A program made the translations under genes and the position numbers. From positions 2,521,051 through 2,585,050 of the forward strand of contig CM074805.1 of NCBI GenBank assembly GCA_037447605.1: a DNA stretch of 64,000 nucleotides. Direction: 5' to 3'. The notes beneath the pieces are model-generated. The model was not told where the DNA came from and ran no database searches. It saw nothing but the letters and a program-made list of their open reading frames with translations. This DNA is from Zygnema circumcarinatum (taxonomy: Eukaryota; Streptophyta; Zygnematophyceae; Zygnematales; Zygnemataceae). Positions 53,267 to 64,000 of this stretch are shown here, piece by piece; positions within the stretch are counted from its first letter, which is position 1, and each line of letters opens with the position of its first letter.

Positions 53267-56200
53267 TCACCCTTCGTCAGAACACGTCTCTCGGAGCCTA
53301 CTGTGCGAAGTGCCGTCGCCGGGGCCCTTCCTCTTTCTGTTGAACTTGCCATTGATACTAACGCTGACCTCGTCGCCTTGAAGGTCGCGGCTAACCTCGC
53401 TCCCAGTTTCCTCCGCCACCCATTCCCCGGAGCTTGAGAGCTGCGACAGCGCCTCTTCATACTTTTCCTCTTGCATCAACTTCGTTAGGTTCAATCTTTT
53501 TTCGAGATAGATGGCCATTCTTCCGCTTCCACTTCTGCTACCGCACAGACTTTCCTCCGATCCTCCTCCATTTACCTCCGCTGCATAGTGGACGCCTGAT
53601 TGCGTACTTCCCATCATATCCTCGTCGGCAGCCTGTCTTGCCCCCGGCATAGCTCCTTTGGCAGTCTCCAACAGCCCTCGAAAAATAGTTCCAACACTTT
53701 CAGGGGAACTGATCACTCCCCCCGTCGGCGCTTCTCCCCACTCCCCGAGTAACTCCCCACTACCGTCCGAGTCTGCGTCATTGATTTCTGCGACTGAATA
53801 AGTATCTTCCGCCACTTCAATCTCTTCGTCATTTTGGACTCTCCACGGGTATCTGCTCGTGAGGTCATGATCCTCTGCACACGCTTTCCCATCATCCACA
53901 GGCTCCAATCGTCCGTCCCTACAAGAATTCTCTTCAGTGGAGTCGCGTCTTGAACGACAATCACTCCTGTCAGTGCTCGATCCTCTCCTTTCTGGTTCAA
54001 TTCCCAGAGTTTGACCTGACGATAATGGAGCTTCAAATTTTCCACATTTCTCGCTCTCGATTACGCATACCTGTGCTGCCTTTTCAGGCCTATTAGCTGT
54101 CAGAACTGATGGACAAGAGCTCCGCTCTTCCTTATTCCGTAAAGCATGTTGTGAAGCGCCCTCCACTGGCCCATGCATTTCTCCTAAACCGCTAGTTTCG
54201 GGTTCATCGCTCGACTTACCTCCCAACACTGTTTCACTACCCTTTGAGACCCATTCAACTAATGGTGGAACATCGCAAGCGACACTGCTTAAACAGGTAC
54301 AATCTCCGAAACTCGTTTGGGTCCTTTGAGTGGTGGAACAAGACCCATTTTGATAATGTCGGCATAAATATGATCCCTCCTGACAATCCGAGAGCATTCT
54401 CAACACCTGCAATGAGGCCCCATTCATTGTTGAGTGAAACACCAACGGAAGGCTTCAAAAAATGGGTGCTGATGAAAGAAATGTTATCAGCTTTCATTTA
54501 GGCATTTAGTCAACGCACACTATTGTGTGTGCATGCAAGCGATCTGCATTAAGAAGGTCGCTTTCCATTCTTCGGTTGCAGAGCATCGGTTGGTCAAGGC
54601 TTTGTACAATAATTCTGGCCAAGTCTGAAGAAGTCATCCAATATGAAACGGGATACTTCCTGATTCGTAGAATTAGATCATCAGGAACGTCTTTCACTTG
54701 TAATCTGAACGACCAAGTTAAGGTGAGACTCAGAAAAGGCAAAGGAAGGGTTGGTGAGGCATACTTGTTCCATAGCAGGCCGCCTGTGTGCAGTTGGCTG
54801 TATACAACAGAGTGCGCAATTCCACATTCTTTCAGCTCCATCTGCACTAAAGTTGCCATATAGTCTCACGTCCACGAGTGTTCTTGGATCAGCGTTTTCA
54901 TTCTGTTTTTGCCAAGCCTGCATGTTAATAGTCACCACCGGAAAATAAGTCAGAATGTGCTAGATGCTGGAATCTTGCATCGGTGACTCGAAAAAACAGT
55001 TAATTGACATGGCTCGATTCTAAATCAAATTGTCTAATTTTAATGTTCGTTCTGTTGATACGTCTTGTTACTAGTACTTGTTGGCCAGTCATAAATTTTC
55101 CTGACTACTCTTGTTCGACAGCTTCTACAGCTGATACGTTTTACGATTTGAGGCCACCATGTACTCACCCACTCAACCACATTAACAAGCGTTCCGTCGT
55201 TGCGGTTCTGCTCAATTGGCTTCCGAGCCGTCAGGAGTTCCAAGAGGACCACTCCAAAGCTGCAGGATGATGCAAAGGTGGCAGAAGATGAGACATTCGA
55301 AGGCGCCAAGCATCACTTTAGTAATAAGAGATGAAGCTCCTCGGCTGTTGGGTATGTAAGCAGCGACAAGCCTTTTCAAGTCACATCAGTGAGAAGTAAC
55401 AGAGACCCCAGGCAGTGTCCTCTATTGAGGACCTAGTAAGGCAGTCCAATTTGTCAGTCCAATTTGAGGTTGGGGGCAACAAGTAGAATGACTCACAGTG
55501 AAAGAACCATACGGCGAGTTAAGTGGAATTACCTATATACGTCGCTTTTCTCTGTTAGCTGGCCCGAAAAGGCGTAGTCTGGAGCCAGGTAACCAAACGT
55601 TCCCATCACTCTCGTCGATACATGGTCCACTTCGTCTTTCACCAGCCTCGCAAGACCGAAGTCTGCTACCTGCGATGGAGGTTTGTTACAAGACCTTAAG
55701 CCCTTCGTTTATTAAAAACAACACTTTAAGTACACTACCTTGCCGTACCTGGTAAGTGACTGAATGTTTTTGAAACAACATCACTTCCGTAGTTCCTTCC
55801 TTACTATCTCCTTTCATCGTTTTCGTGGATGAGTCAGTCGAACACACTTCTTGTTGCTATAGGTCATAATGAAATAGCCAGCATCATTTCGTCGTCAACA
55901 CTCAAGCGTCCACATCAGAAAATTACCTTTGCATTAAAATCTTCATCTAGCAAGATATTCATGGCCTTGATATCGCGATGAAGGATTTTTGGAGAGCAGT
56001 CATTGTGGAGATAAGCCTGAAGCGCAAGTTCAAGAACACGGGCGATTAGAGGGTTTGGTGATGAGTTATAGCCACGTCTAAGAAAAGGCAAGGAGAACTA
56101 TGTATAATCCTATAGAAAGCTTATGCTAACTTACAAGATAAATCAAGCTACTACGACGGTTCATCAAAAGAGTCTAAGTCATCCATGTCAGCTTTAATTG

Positions 56201-59200
56201 ACTTTATTAAAATATGTGATACATGAGAAAAGGTGCATCAATGGCTGGTATTAGCAAGATTGAAATCATTTGGCTACCTAATCGCTTTCGCATTCTCACC
56301 AGACCGCGTGCAGCTCCAACTGCAATCTTTACGCGGGTGGGCCACGTCAGCAAGGGATTGCCCATTCCTGAAAAACAGAGAAACCATAGGTTAACAAATT
56401 TGTTTGAAAGTTCACTTGTGGTACATTTTGTTTCCTGTTAGACATCTGAACAAGAGAGATGTGGCATTGATCTCGCGATGGCGATGCCATCAAATATTTT
56501 TGGACATAATCATCGTGGGGAACCACGAAGAACTAGTCGCAAAGGACCTAAGGACAAAAGAAAAAAGCAACAAGATCTCACCTACAATCTCAAAAACGCA
56601 GGCGAATTTCTCTTTTTTCTAGATGTATTGCTAGATGGGTCCAAGCCATCATTGAAGCCAAGCACATATGGCCAAGCAAATGCAGTACTCGCGGAAAAGG
56701 TTAAGCGACACATGGATGGGGGAGGTAGGCATGCTTAAAGACCATACCGTGGAGGCGGTCATGGAGAGACCCGTTGGGCATGAACTCGTACGCGAGCATC
56801 CCTTGATCATGATTGTCCATGCCATAACCCACGAGTCGAACGAGATTTCTATGCTGTACTCGACTGATAATCTCCATCTGTACGAATCGAACCATCAGCT
56901 AAGTTACAGGAGGAAAAAAAACTACCAAAAGAAAAGCAACACCTTGCGACAATACCCGGCAACAATGATAAGTCTTACTTGGTAGATGTTTGACTTGCCA
57001 CACAGTAAGAAGCAACAAAGCTACATAAGTTGTGTAAAGCGGTGCATGTCTGTAACGACAGCTGATATTTGAACTCAGCCTTGAGTACCCCTCACCTCGG
57101 ATTTGAACGACCGAGTCCTCTCTGTACTCCTCTGAGGCCCAAGATCCGAGTGCAGCTTTTTCACAGCCACAAGAGAGCCATCCGGCAACTGCCCCCTGTA
57201 GACGCAGCCGAATCCTCCTTCCCCGAGTTTGTTTTTTGGCGCAAATCCCTCAGTAGCTACATAAAGTTCCTCCAATTTAAACTCTCGCAAGGGATAAGCG
57301 ACAGTTTCTCTTTTGTGTGCTATTCTGTTCAGCATTATAGGAAGAACTACAAGTGCTGCGTCTGCTTCCGCGCTTGCCGTCGTGCCTGTATCAGCAAATT
57401 TAGGAAGTGGTACCGGGAGTGATCGACACTTCTGTCTGATAGTTTGAAAGTATTCTGCTCTTATCGGGGCTGGGTGGAATCCACGATCATCTCTGGGATC
57501 CGTCCAGGGAGGTCCAATCGTCGGCCGGGGTGGAAGCTGCATGTCTAAAATTGGGAAGCTGCCTAAATCAAATACCTGACTCTCTTGTCTGGTGCCCCTC
57601 AAACTATTGGTCGGCTCGGAAAAGTGAGGAAGTCCTCCAACGTCCACAACTTTACTCGGTGAGAGCGACTGATCCGACAAAGTACCTGAACTCGAAATTG
57701 GAGTCCCTGTGCTTTGGCTGGAAAATAGGTTTCTCTTCCATTGGGGAAGAAGGCTGTAGCCTCCTTGCGAAGGAAAGAGAATGTCGGTCATCCCAGGCCC
57801 GCATGCCCGTGCAGGTGGACTTGCAAGTTTTGGGAATTCGGCTCCGACATTGAGAGGATGTGTTTCTGCTGTACTTAGGAAACAGACAAAGCAGAACAGT
57901 AGAACAAGTTCCTTCCCTTAAGATGAATTGAAGATTTAAGAATTTTACCCTCCCGAATGTCAACTTCCCCTGGACACAAACGTTTTTTTTCCCGCCATGA
58001 GCTTTATTCCAAAATTTAATTGCTCCAGAAAGGGCGGAATCAACAAGCACCTGGCAGCGATGAAGATATCTGTACATCCTTCATAAAATGGCGTCCTTGC
58101 ATCAATAGAATGTTTGACATAAAGAAAACTGCTCCGGCCGTGAAAGAAAAAACAGATGAAGCGATCCAAAGTGCAATGGGAGTGTTATAGAGACCCCAGC
58201 TCTGGGCTGCCTTTTCTGCACCAATTATGGCAGTTGCTGCAGCGACAGCAATGAACATCCTGCAGCAATAAGGTGCGAGATTTCTCAGTACTGTATGTAG
58301 ATCAGGAATCCGTCAAACCCCCACGATCGACACCACTTCAAACGCTAGCAATAGCGGCCGAATAGGTATTAATCAGATTCATCACTTTAGCGCCATCTTG
58401 CTAAAAACGTGCACCAGTATGTGACAAGAGCTTGACTACACGGTTTCTTCTACGGCGACCATGGAAAACCTTGGCTGTACTTAAATCATAAAGCCAAAGA
58501 CTCACCAGCCAAGAGCAGAAAAAAGGAAGCTGATCCATTTATACTTTAGAGTGAGCCTCTTTCGGAAGGAGCGCTTGCACCTGAAGCAACTTATAGCGTA
58601 CACAATAGCCTGCAAAGAGGAGAAGGCAGCAGACTTTTTTTTCAACCAAGACAGACAGACAGAAAGCTGGCCTTGTCCATTTCGAAACCCGGTCAACTTG
58701 CGTAGTGCTTGCTTAACTTTAACAGAGTTGCAAACATGCCTGCACAAATGCAGCCGCGCATATCAGGGCCAAAGATATCCAGCTCTTCCTTGGACTATCC
58801 TCGTCGAATGGGAAGGAATCACTCAAATAGTGATGGTTGTAATCTGGGTCATAGCCTGCGTCTTCAAAGCTGCCAAACGCTTGACATCTCTCTTGGGGCC
58901 AGCCGGCTGTGTTCGTGCACCACACTTGGAGACATGTCTGCTCACTGCACAACACGCAGCGAATGACGAAGACATGACAGGCGATTCATGTCAGCAAAGC
59001 TTAAAAGTGCATGGAAAGTAATATCCTTGAAGCGCAATCGGGACTCAAAGCCACCTTAAGAAGAGGGTTTAAGGTGGTTTTCCTTCTGGAAATCGAAATA
59101 CCAGCATCTGCATAGGCGTAACTGAAACCAATGACTAGTCTCTCGTGAATGTCAATAAGATATCCACGCATATACCACGATATATATCATATATCATATT

Positions 59201-59500
59201 ATATATATATGGTATATATCGATATACCACGCAGTTAAGCAGCCAAGCACACAAATGTCAAGGTCAGTTTTGGCCATGCAAGATTCACAAGCCGTACCTT
59301 GGAAATCCCTGATTATTGAATAGTCGACAAGTCGTTACTTGCCTCCTAAACTCTCCTCGATTTGGAACCCTGGCAGCGTTGATTGCCAAGATGACAGCTG
59401 AGCAGACTAAACATCCATGAACCAAAAAGCCGGCGAGAACATAGCCATTCGTCAATATCTGCAGCTTTTTGACAAGTATTTGTTTGATTGGTGATGCCAT
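53267..59500 (-). CDS. Receptor-like kinase with a four-span (DUF1218-like) membrane N-terminus
   Basis: Twelve exons (59500-59339, 58937-58746, 58609-58506, 58259-58051, 57865-57096, 56877-56748, 56367-56300, 56016-55927, 55669-55533, 55259-55169, 54917-54765, 54406-53267) join in phase to 1081 aa. Residues 1-220 hold four hydrophobic segments ([76 protein letters not shown]) with a Cys-bearing loop ([18 protein letters not shown]), resembling plant DUF1218 four-span proteins. A 200-residue linker leads to a Ser/Thr kinase: GEGGFG (437), VAVKK (Lys458), HRDIKAMN (558), DFG (578-580), activation loop with [30 protein letters not shown] and [13 protein letters not shown]. The APE motif is APD. 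About 370 acidic, low-complexity residues follow. There is no signal peptide, LRR or lectin ectodomain. The substrate is unknown. Confidence 0.8.
56465..56496 (-). repeat. 39-bp dispersed repeat, inverted partial copy 3
   Basis: Read on the minus strand it gives ATTTGATGGCATCGCCATCG then CGAGATCAATG, the same core as copies 1 and 2 with the hairpin kept. It lies in a kinase-gene intron. Confidence 0.7.
59166..59235. repeat. AT-rich imperfect palindrome
   Basis: TATACCACGATATATATC and GGTATATATCGATATACC arms flank TATATA repeats. It lies in the first intron of the kinase gene and could extrude a cruciform. Confidence 0.65.
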
Positions 59501-61335
59501 TCGCCTCGTTCAGGCGAAGAAGCATTAAACGCTGTCAAACCCCACACAGGTAATTCTTGTCAAGGAGCGTAGTTTGTCAACTCTCCGAACACTTAGGGGA
59601 TGTAACGTCCAGTTTAAAAGTATTCCGTATACAGTAAAGCAATATTCCTATGCTCTGCTTGAGTAAATCACAACGGAAAAACCCGAATATGCCTTTGTTC
59701 TCCATTCGTCACTTTCTTACGAGTCCTTGCCGTAATATTTTCAAAACTTCATGTTATTCAGGAGCCGTCCAACGTAGTGCTGGCTTCCTATGGTTAGAGA
59801 TTGTTGTCCTGGACTAATCACGTGATTACTTCCATTATACCATACCTCTTTTCAACTTCGGCTTCAGTGACGCTCGTACACAGAGTTCACTTTATGAAGA
59901 GCCTTCTGACAACTATTCTGCTTCGACGACTTAAAACGAACATACCTGAAGAGTGTACTGTGAAATTTCAAGCTTCAAAACGCGTATTATTTCCTTCCCT
60001 TCTCCTCCTCGTCCATTCTTATTCCCAGCCCAACATTCCTGCAAGTATGCTGATCCTGATCGCCGACTCTAGCCACTGAACAGCTGTCAGATCCTGTCTA
60101 ACAATACTTCGTCAGCTGTGAGCTCCCTAAATATCAGAATATCCTAACATGTGCTCTCCAAATATCCATTGCAGAGAAATTTAGCACGAACCCCCTTGCA
60201 AAATAAACTCCGTACGCCTTCATGCAAGCCCCTGCAAGTGATACTGCGAGTCCTCGAACAAAACCCTGATTTTTTCCAACCGTTCAGGAAAATCCAAAAA
60301 CCTAACCCAATCTTCAGCCATGGACCCCCTCTGTTAGAAGAGGAGCCTCCTCGCCTCCTGCAGCCGGGCCTCTCCCTCTCCCTCTCCCTCCTCTCCCTCC
60401 CGTCGCCCTCCCCCTCTCCCGCCGTGTGAGCATGTCACGCCATTCAAATTTCCCCCCTCTATACCGCCAACCGGCTTCAAACTGGCGCGCTATAGCTCTG
60501 CCGTTCCTTGTAACGGCGCTCCCCGACTGGCCGCCGTCCCGCGTGACGCCCAATGGGAGGCCGTCATCGCACCACGTCGGCGGCGTTACACATGGAACGG
60601 CCCGTTCCGCGGCACTCTCCCTCCCGTTCCCACGGTGTCGATTTTCCCGCCCGGCCCTGAGCGCGGCCGCGCCCCCCCGCACGTGTCAGCGGGGGGGCTG
60701 CCGCCCCGTCAACCAACGGCCCACTTGGATTTACACCACGTGGCTATATGTTATAGGGCCACGTGGCTCGCTGTGTGTATAGCGGTGGCACCGATTGGCG
60801 TCGCGAAGGGAAGAAAACCTTCGTTGGGGCCGTCGATCGTACGGAACCAATGGGGGCCGAGAACTGCGGCCCCGCAGGTGCGGAGCAAGGGCGGGCGGCG
60901 GTTGAGTCGGTCACTTGTACGGACGGATTCCGGCAGGCGCAGCCGGCGAGCTGCACGATGCCGACAGGCGGCCCCGTCGGCTTCGGCGACTGACGCCGCC
61001 AATTGGCTGCCGTGGTCCTACGTGGCATGATGACATGGCGCTCTGTGCGGGCGGTTCCTTGTCCTGTTTGACTGAACTGGCGCAGTGCAACTGTGTGTAG
61101 GTGCATGGAAAGCCGTTAGGGTTTGGGCCGGCCTGGCGGGCGGCAGGCCGGGAGGCGCGGGCCACCACAAGCGCGCGATCGCAGCCTTGTGCGGCCGCGA
61201 GCGCTCTGCGACTACGCACTCGCCATGGCTGCGTGGCGCCTCGACTTGCTGGTGCTGGGGGGGAGGACGAGTCGGCCCGGCAGGACGGTCTTCACGCCGT
61301 GAGATGCGACCGTGGTCGAAGTTCTGAGCGCGGGC
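59501..61335. promoter_or_regulatory. Divergent region between the kinase and ABC1K genes
   Basis: 1.8 kb, AT-rich on the kinase side and very GC-rich from 60340 to 61335. It has two G-boxes (60736-60744 and 60758-60767), an ACGTGGC at 61019-61025, an SBP-type TTGTACGGA (60915-60923) and a CACGTG in AATCACGTGATT (59817-59828). The open frames here look like GC-driven artefacts. Confidence 0.5.
60736..60767. promoter_or_regulatory. Tandem G-box/ABRE elements
   Basis: CCACGTGGC (60736-60744) and GCCACGTGGC (60758-60767) are spaced 22 bp apart, two helical turns, in the divergent promoter. Confidence 0.55.
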
Positions 61336-64000
61336 ATGGCTACGGGCATGGATATGGGCATGGCTAAGGGAGGGGGTATGGCGATGGCGTCGTTAAGCGA
61401 CTGTGCTGAGGCTGCTTCGCGCTCTTTCCAGTCTGCTTGTTCCCCGCCTCGATGCTCCCTCTCAAGAGGCTGCTTAACGGTTTCGCAGGGTCATGCTTTG
61501 AAAAGGGGTAGGGAAGGGCTTGTGTATAGGAGCTTAAGCAAACGGGGTAATAAGTTGGGAGTTAGTGTCAGTTTTCCCGGCGGATGGAAGACTAGGGTGA
61601 CGTCTGCTGCCTCAACTGCGCCTGTTCCAGGCTTGAGATCACGTCCTAGCAGTCGGCCAGCTAGCCGGCCGAGCAGTCCTGAGAGTACCTCTAATTCAGC
61701 GTATTTGACGAGTGATGTTACAAGAACTCCCTCCTCTGTTAACCTGAGTACGCAGGAGCTACTGGAGCTGGAGAGAGGCGTGTGCAATCCTTTCAGCAAA
61801 TATTCTCCTGAGGCGGTGAGTGGACTCACGTTTTGCACTTTTAAATTTTTTAATTTGAGTCACGGGGTAAAGTAGGCGAACCACTAGTTTCAAAACGATA
61901 ATGGTCTCATGGACGTTTTTTTATCGTCCAGAGTAAGAAGAATGTAGGAGTTCAGCATTCTGCACTCTCCGTTGACATCGAGTCCATGAAATCGTTTTAC
62001 GGAGCTTTTCTTAAAAAGCCAGTTTGGCGTTGGTGAGAGAATCTCGTCTTTAGCGACGAAGTGAATGAATATGTGAATGCTGCAGTGAAACACGTAATCT
62101 CTTCGAAGAATTGCTGGATGACCTTGTTTGAAAGGCTTTCGGATAAGCCTGTTAATCAGGAAGCGGCTCCATTTTGCAATTTAGTCTGTTTTTTGGGTGA
62201 TAGCTTACAACCACGTTTCCAATGATTAGTTTTCACGTAGACCAGTTTTTCTTCCATTAGAGGCAAAGGCTTTGCGAGGGCCATATTGTGGAGCTTGCAT
62301 TCCCATTTAGAGCTCTTTGGCTTTTTTTGCGAGTTTAATCGGCTGAGTTTAGTTTAGCCAAGGGTTTGAAGTGGTCGGTATGGAAAAATGGCTGCGGATA
62401 TTGTGATTGTATTATAGTTTAAGTTGATTTCTTGAGGTTTTGCAATAATTTTAGCTTGCGATGTTGCTTTGACTTCTTACAGGTTCGAGCGCGGACAATA
62501 TCCTCCCCAGGGGCTGTCGTTGGAGTAGTTGCCAGAGGTGTAGAGATTGTGTGGGCTCTTGCATATTACTGGGCAAGTCTGTCTATCGACTTCTTTTTGG
62601 GCAGAGGGGAGGAGATGGTACCTAAACGGGCCGAGCAACTCCGAACCCTTCTCTGTGATTTGGGCCCTTCCTTTGTGAAAGCGGGACAGGTACCTTACAA
62701 TTTACGCTGAAGTCCTTTAAAGAATTTGCTACTTGTAGTTCTTCTGTAAGCAAAGTTTGTCTCATTGACAATTCTGGTGCAGCCTCGTCGGGTCCTTACC
62801 CAAGCTTACAGTTTAAAGCTCCCTCTAATGTATGGCACAGGTGCTTGCCAATCGACCTGACATTGTTCGAGAAGACTATATGAATGAGCTGTGCATCCTT
62901 CAAGATGATGTTCCGGCGTTTCCAAGCCAGGTTGTATTTCTCAGCCTGAAATGGATTATTTTCTTGACCTAGTTGTGGAGAATATCTTCTCCTCCTAGAG
63001 ACCTTCTCTTTTTTTCAATTACTCTTCACAGAAAAATATGAGAGACTGGTTACTTTGTGAGGGACTTATTTGGAAGCTATGTTACCCCCATTAGGTCCGT
63101 GGTCTCTTTTTACAACGTTTTCTGGAACTTTTGTCACATGCCATTGGTAGCTCATTAACTAAACCTGGCCGAAGAACGGATGATACATTTCATAATGTAA
63201 ATGGCGGGATTCTATCTTTACGAGTGGTTGCGTACATCATGTTCTCATCATTGTTACACTTTGACACTCTTCAGAATTCTTCAATTCTGAAGTGAATTGT
63301 TTTGGGTTCCTGTTAGCAAAGCCTGACCTGCTTGTACACGCTCATGCAGGAAGCTTTTGCAATAATGGAGAGTCAGTTTGGCCGGCCCCTTGAAGAAGTT
63401 TTCAGTAAAATATCACCATGTCCTGTTGCAGCTGCGAGCCTTGGGCAGGTTTATCGAGCGACTGTGCGTGGGACTGAGGAGGAAGTCGCTGTAAAGGTGG
63501 GACCTAGCTGGTTTGTGAATCGTAAAGTAGGGAGGAAACTGTATGGATGTTGTAATGTGTTTCAGTGATTAAATTTGATGAGTTTGCCATACAAGCTGAA
63601 AAACTAACTCTGACACGTAGTGCTGGTTGAGTTGCTGGATCAAACTTATTGCTCTACGTAATGCCTCAGATTTTCCGTTAATTTCGATACTATGTTGGCT
63701 CTGCAGGTTCAGAGACCGGGTATAGAGCCTGTCATTTATCGCGATCTCTTCTTGTTTCGGACATTGGCATCTTTCCTGACAGGCATCAGCTTGCGCAAAT
63801 TGGGCTGCAATGCGGAACTCATTGTGGACGAATTTGGAGAGAAGTTGCTGGATGAACTTGATTATCGTCAGGTTGGTGTTAGATTCCTCATCGCTGATAT
63901 AAGACACTGCCATATGGCTGGCCTGGAATCTTTTGCATTATAGCTTTTTTTGGGAGGGAGGGAAATACGTAGGCCCCGCTTAATTGTATTCATCCATCCA
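61336..64000 (+). CDS. ABC1/UbiB-family atypical kinase (plastid-type ABC1K), 5' part
   Basis: Five phase-consistent exons (61336-61815, 62483-62689, 62841-62930, 63350-63496, 63707-63871) give 363 codons. The gene runs out of the window. The Met-, Ala- and Ser-rich start (MATGMDMGMAKGGGMAMASL) through about residue 130 resembles a chloroplast transit peptide. The ABC1 core follows: KRAEQLRTLLCDLGPSFVKA with the KxGQ motif (KAGQ), then VLANRPDIVREDYMNELCIL, QDDVPAFPSQ. Next come the Ala-rich loop AAASLGQVYRATVRG, the catalytic Lys in EEVAVKVQRPGIEP and LFRTLASFLTGISLRKLGCN, AELIVDEFGEKLLDELDYRQ. Plant ABC1K proteins regulate plastoglobule prenyl-lipid metabolism or mitochondrial ubiquinone synthesis. 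The combination here fits the plastid group. The start at 61336 is the first ATG after an in-frame stop. Confidence 0.88.

Noticed and set aside
59801-60079. Separate gene with LLTTILLRRLKTNIPEE frame
   Set aside because: Short, no recognised domain, no matching exons. It lies in a divergent promoter region.
60314-61367. Many open frames on both strands in the GC-rich ABC1K promoter
   Set aside because: Frames stay open because of high GC content. No domain, no consistent splice sites, and overlapping frames on both strands.

Overview
The window is nuclear DNA of a green plant (streptophyte). Genes are split into many short exons by GT-AG introns. The proteins carry plant-specific features: a cell-number-regulator type PLAC8 protein, plastid-type ABC1 kinase, plant CDT1, plant FHA/microspherule-type protein, mitochondrial-type PARN and a plant receptor-like kinase. 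Dinucleotide tracts, GC-rich promoters and alanine-rich proteins would fit a non-seed plant or streptophyte alga, but the clade is not determined. All gene models were built by eye from splice signals and reading phase. Where I say phase-consistent, every junction was checked.

Layout: (1) 1-348, minus: 5' exon of a MORN-repeat protein. (2) 2158-15162, plus: SKI3, a long TPR protein of the cytoplasmic Ski complex. (3) 15873-18234, minus: four-exon conserved protein, probably organellar. (4) 18926-26733, plus: helical N-terminus joined to a WD40 propeller. (5) 27854-30816, minus: CDT1 replication licensing factor, seven exons, 709 aa. (6) 32519-39059, plus: microspherule-like protein with a C-terminal FHA domain. 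(7) 41093-42047, minus: unknown protein whose C-terminal coding region is interrupted by a frameshift and an in-frame TGA. (8) 43403-47836, plus: PARN deadenylase, ten exons, 701 aa. (9) 49362-51885, plus: PLAC8/cell-number-regulator protein, four exons, 219 aa. (10) 53267-59500, minus: kinase with a four-span membrane N-terminus, twelve exons, 1081 aa. (11) 61336 to beyond the window, plus: ABC1/UbiB-family atypical kinase.

Genes mostly alternate in strand, giving five divergent promoter regions (about 0.35-2.16, 18.2-18.9, 30.8-32.5, 42.0-43.4 and 59.5-61.3 kb). Each carries at least one CACGTGGC box (G-box/ABRE class). The convergent gaps I scanned do not. Two genes act in mRNA 3'-end decay (SKI3 and PARN). 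Otherwise the neighbours share no obvious pathway.

Repeats are modest: a retroelement relic between inverted repeats (1411-1826), a GC-rich hairpin-bearing repeat present three times (42.17-42.67 kb), a 39-bp repeat at three distant sites, a roughly 350-bp CT tract in an intron of the FHA gene, and a purine minisatellite (40.09-40.29 kb). The most unusual items are the four-span membrane protein-kinase fusion and the interrupted gene near 41 kb. No bacterial-type system, CRISPR array or rRNA gene was seen.
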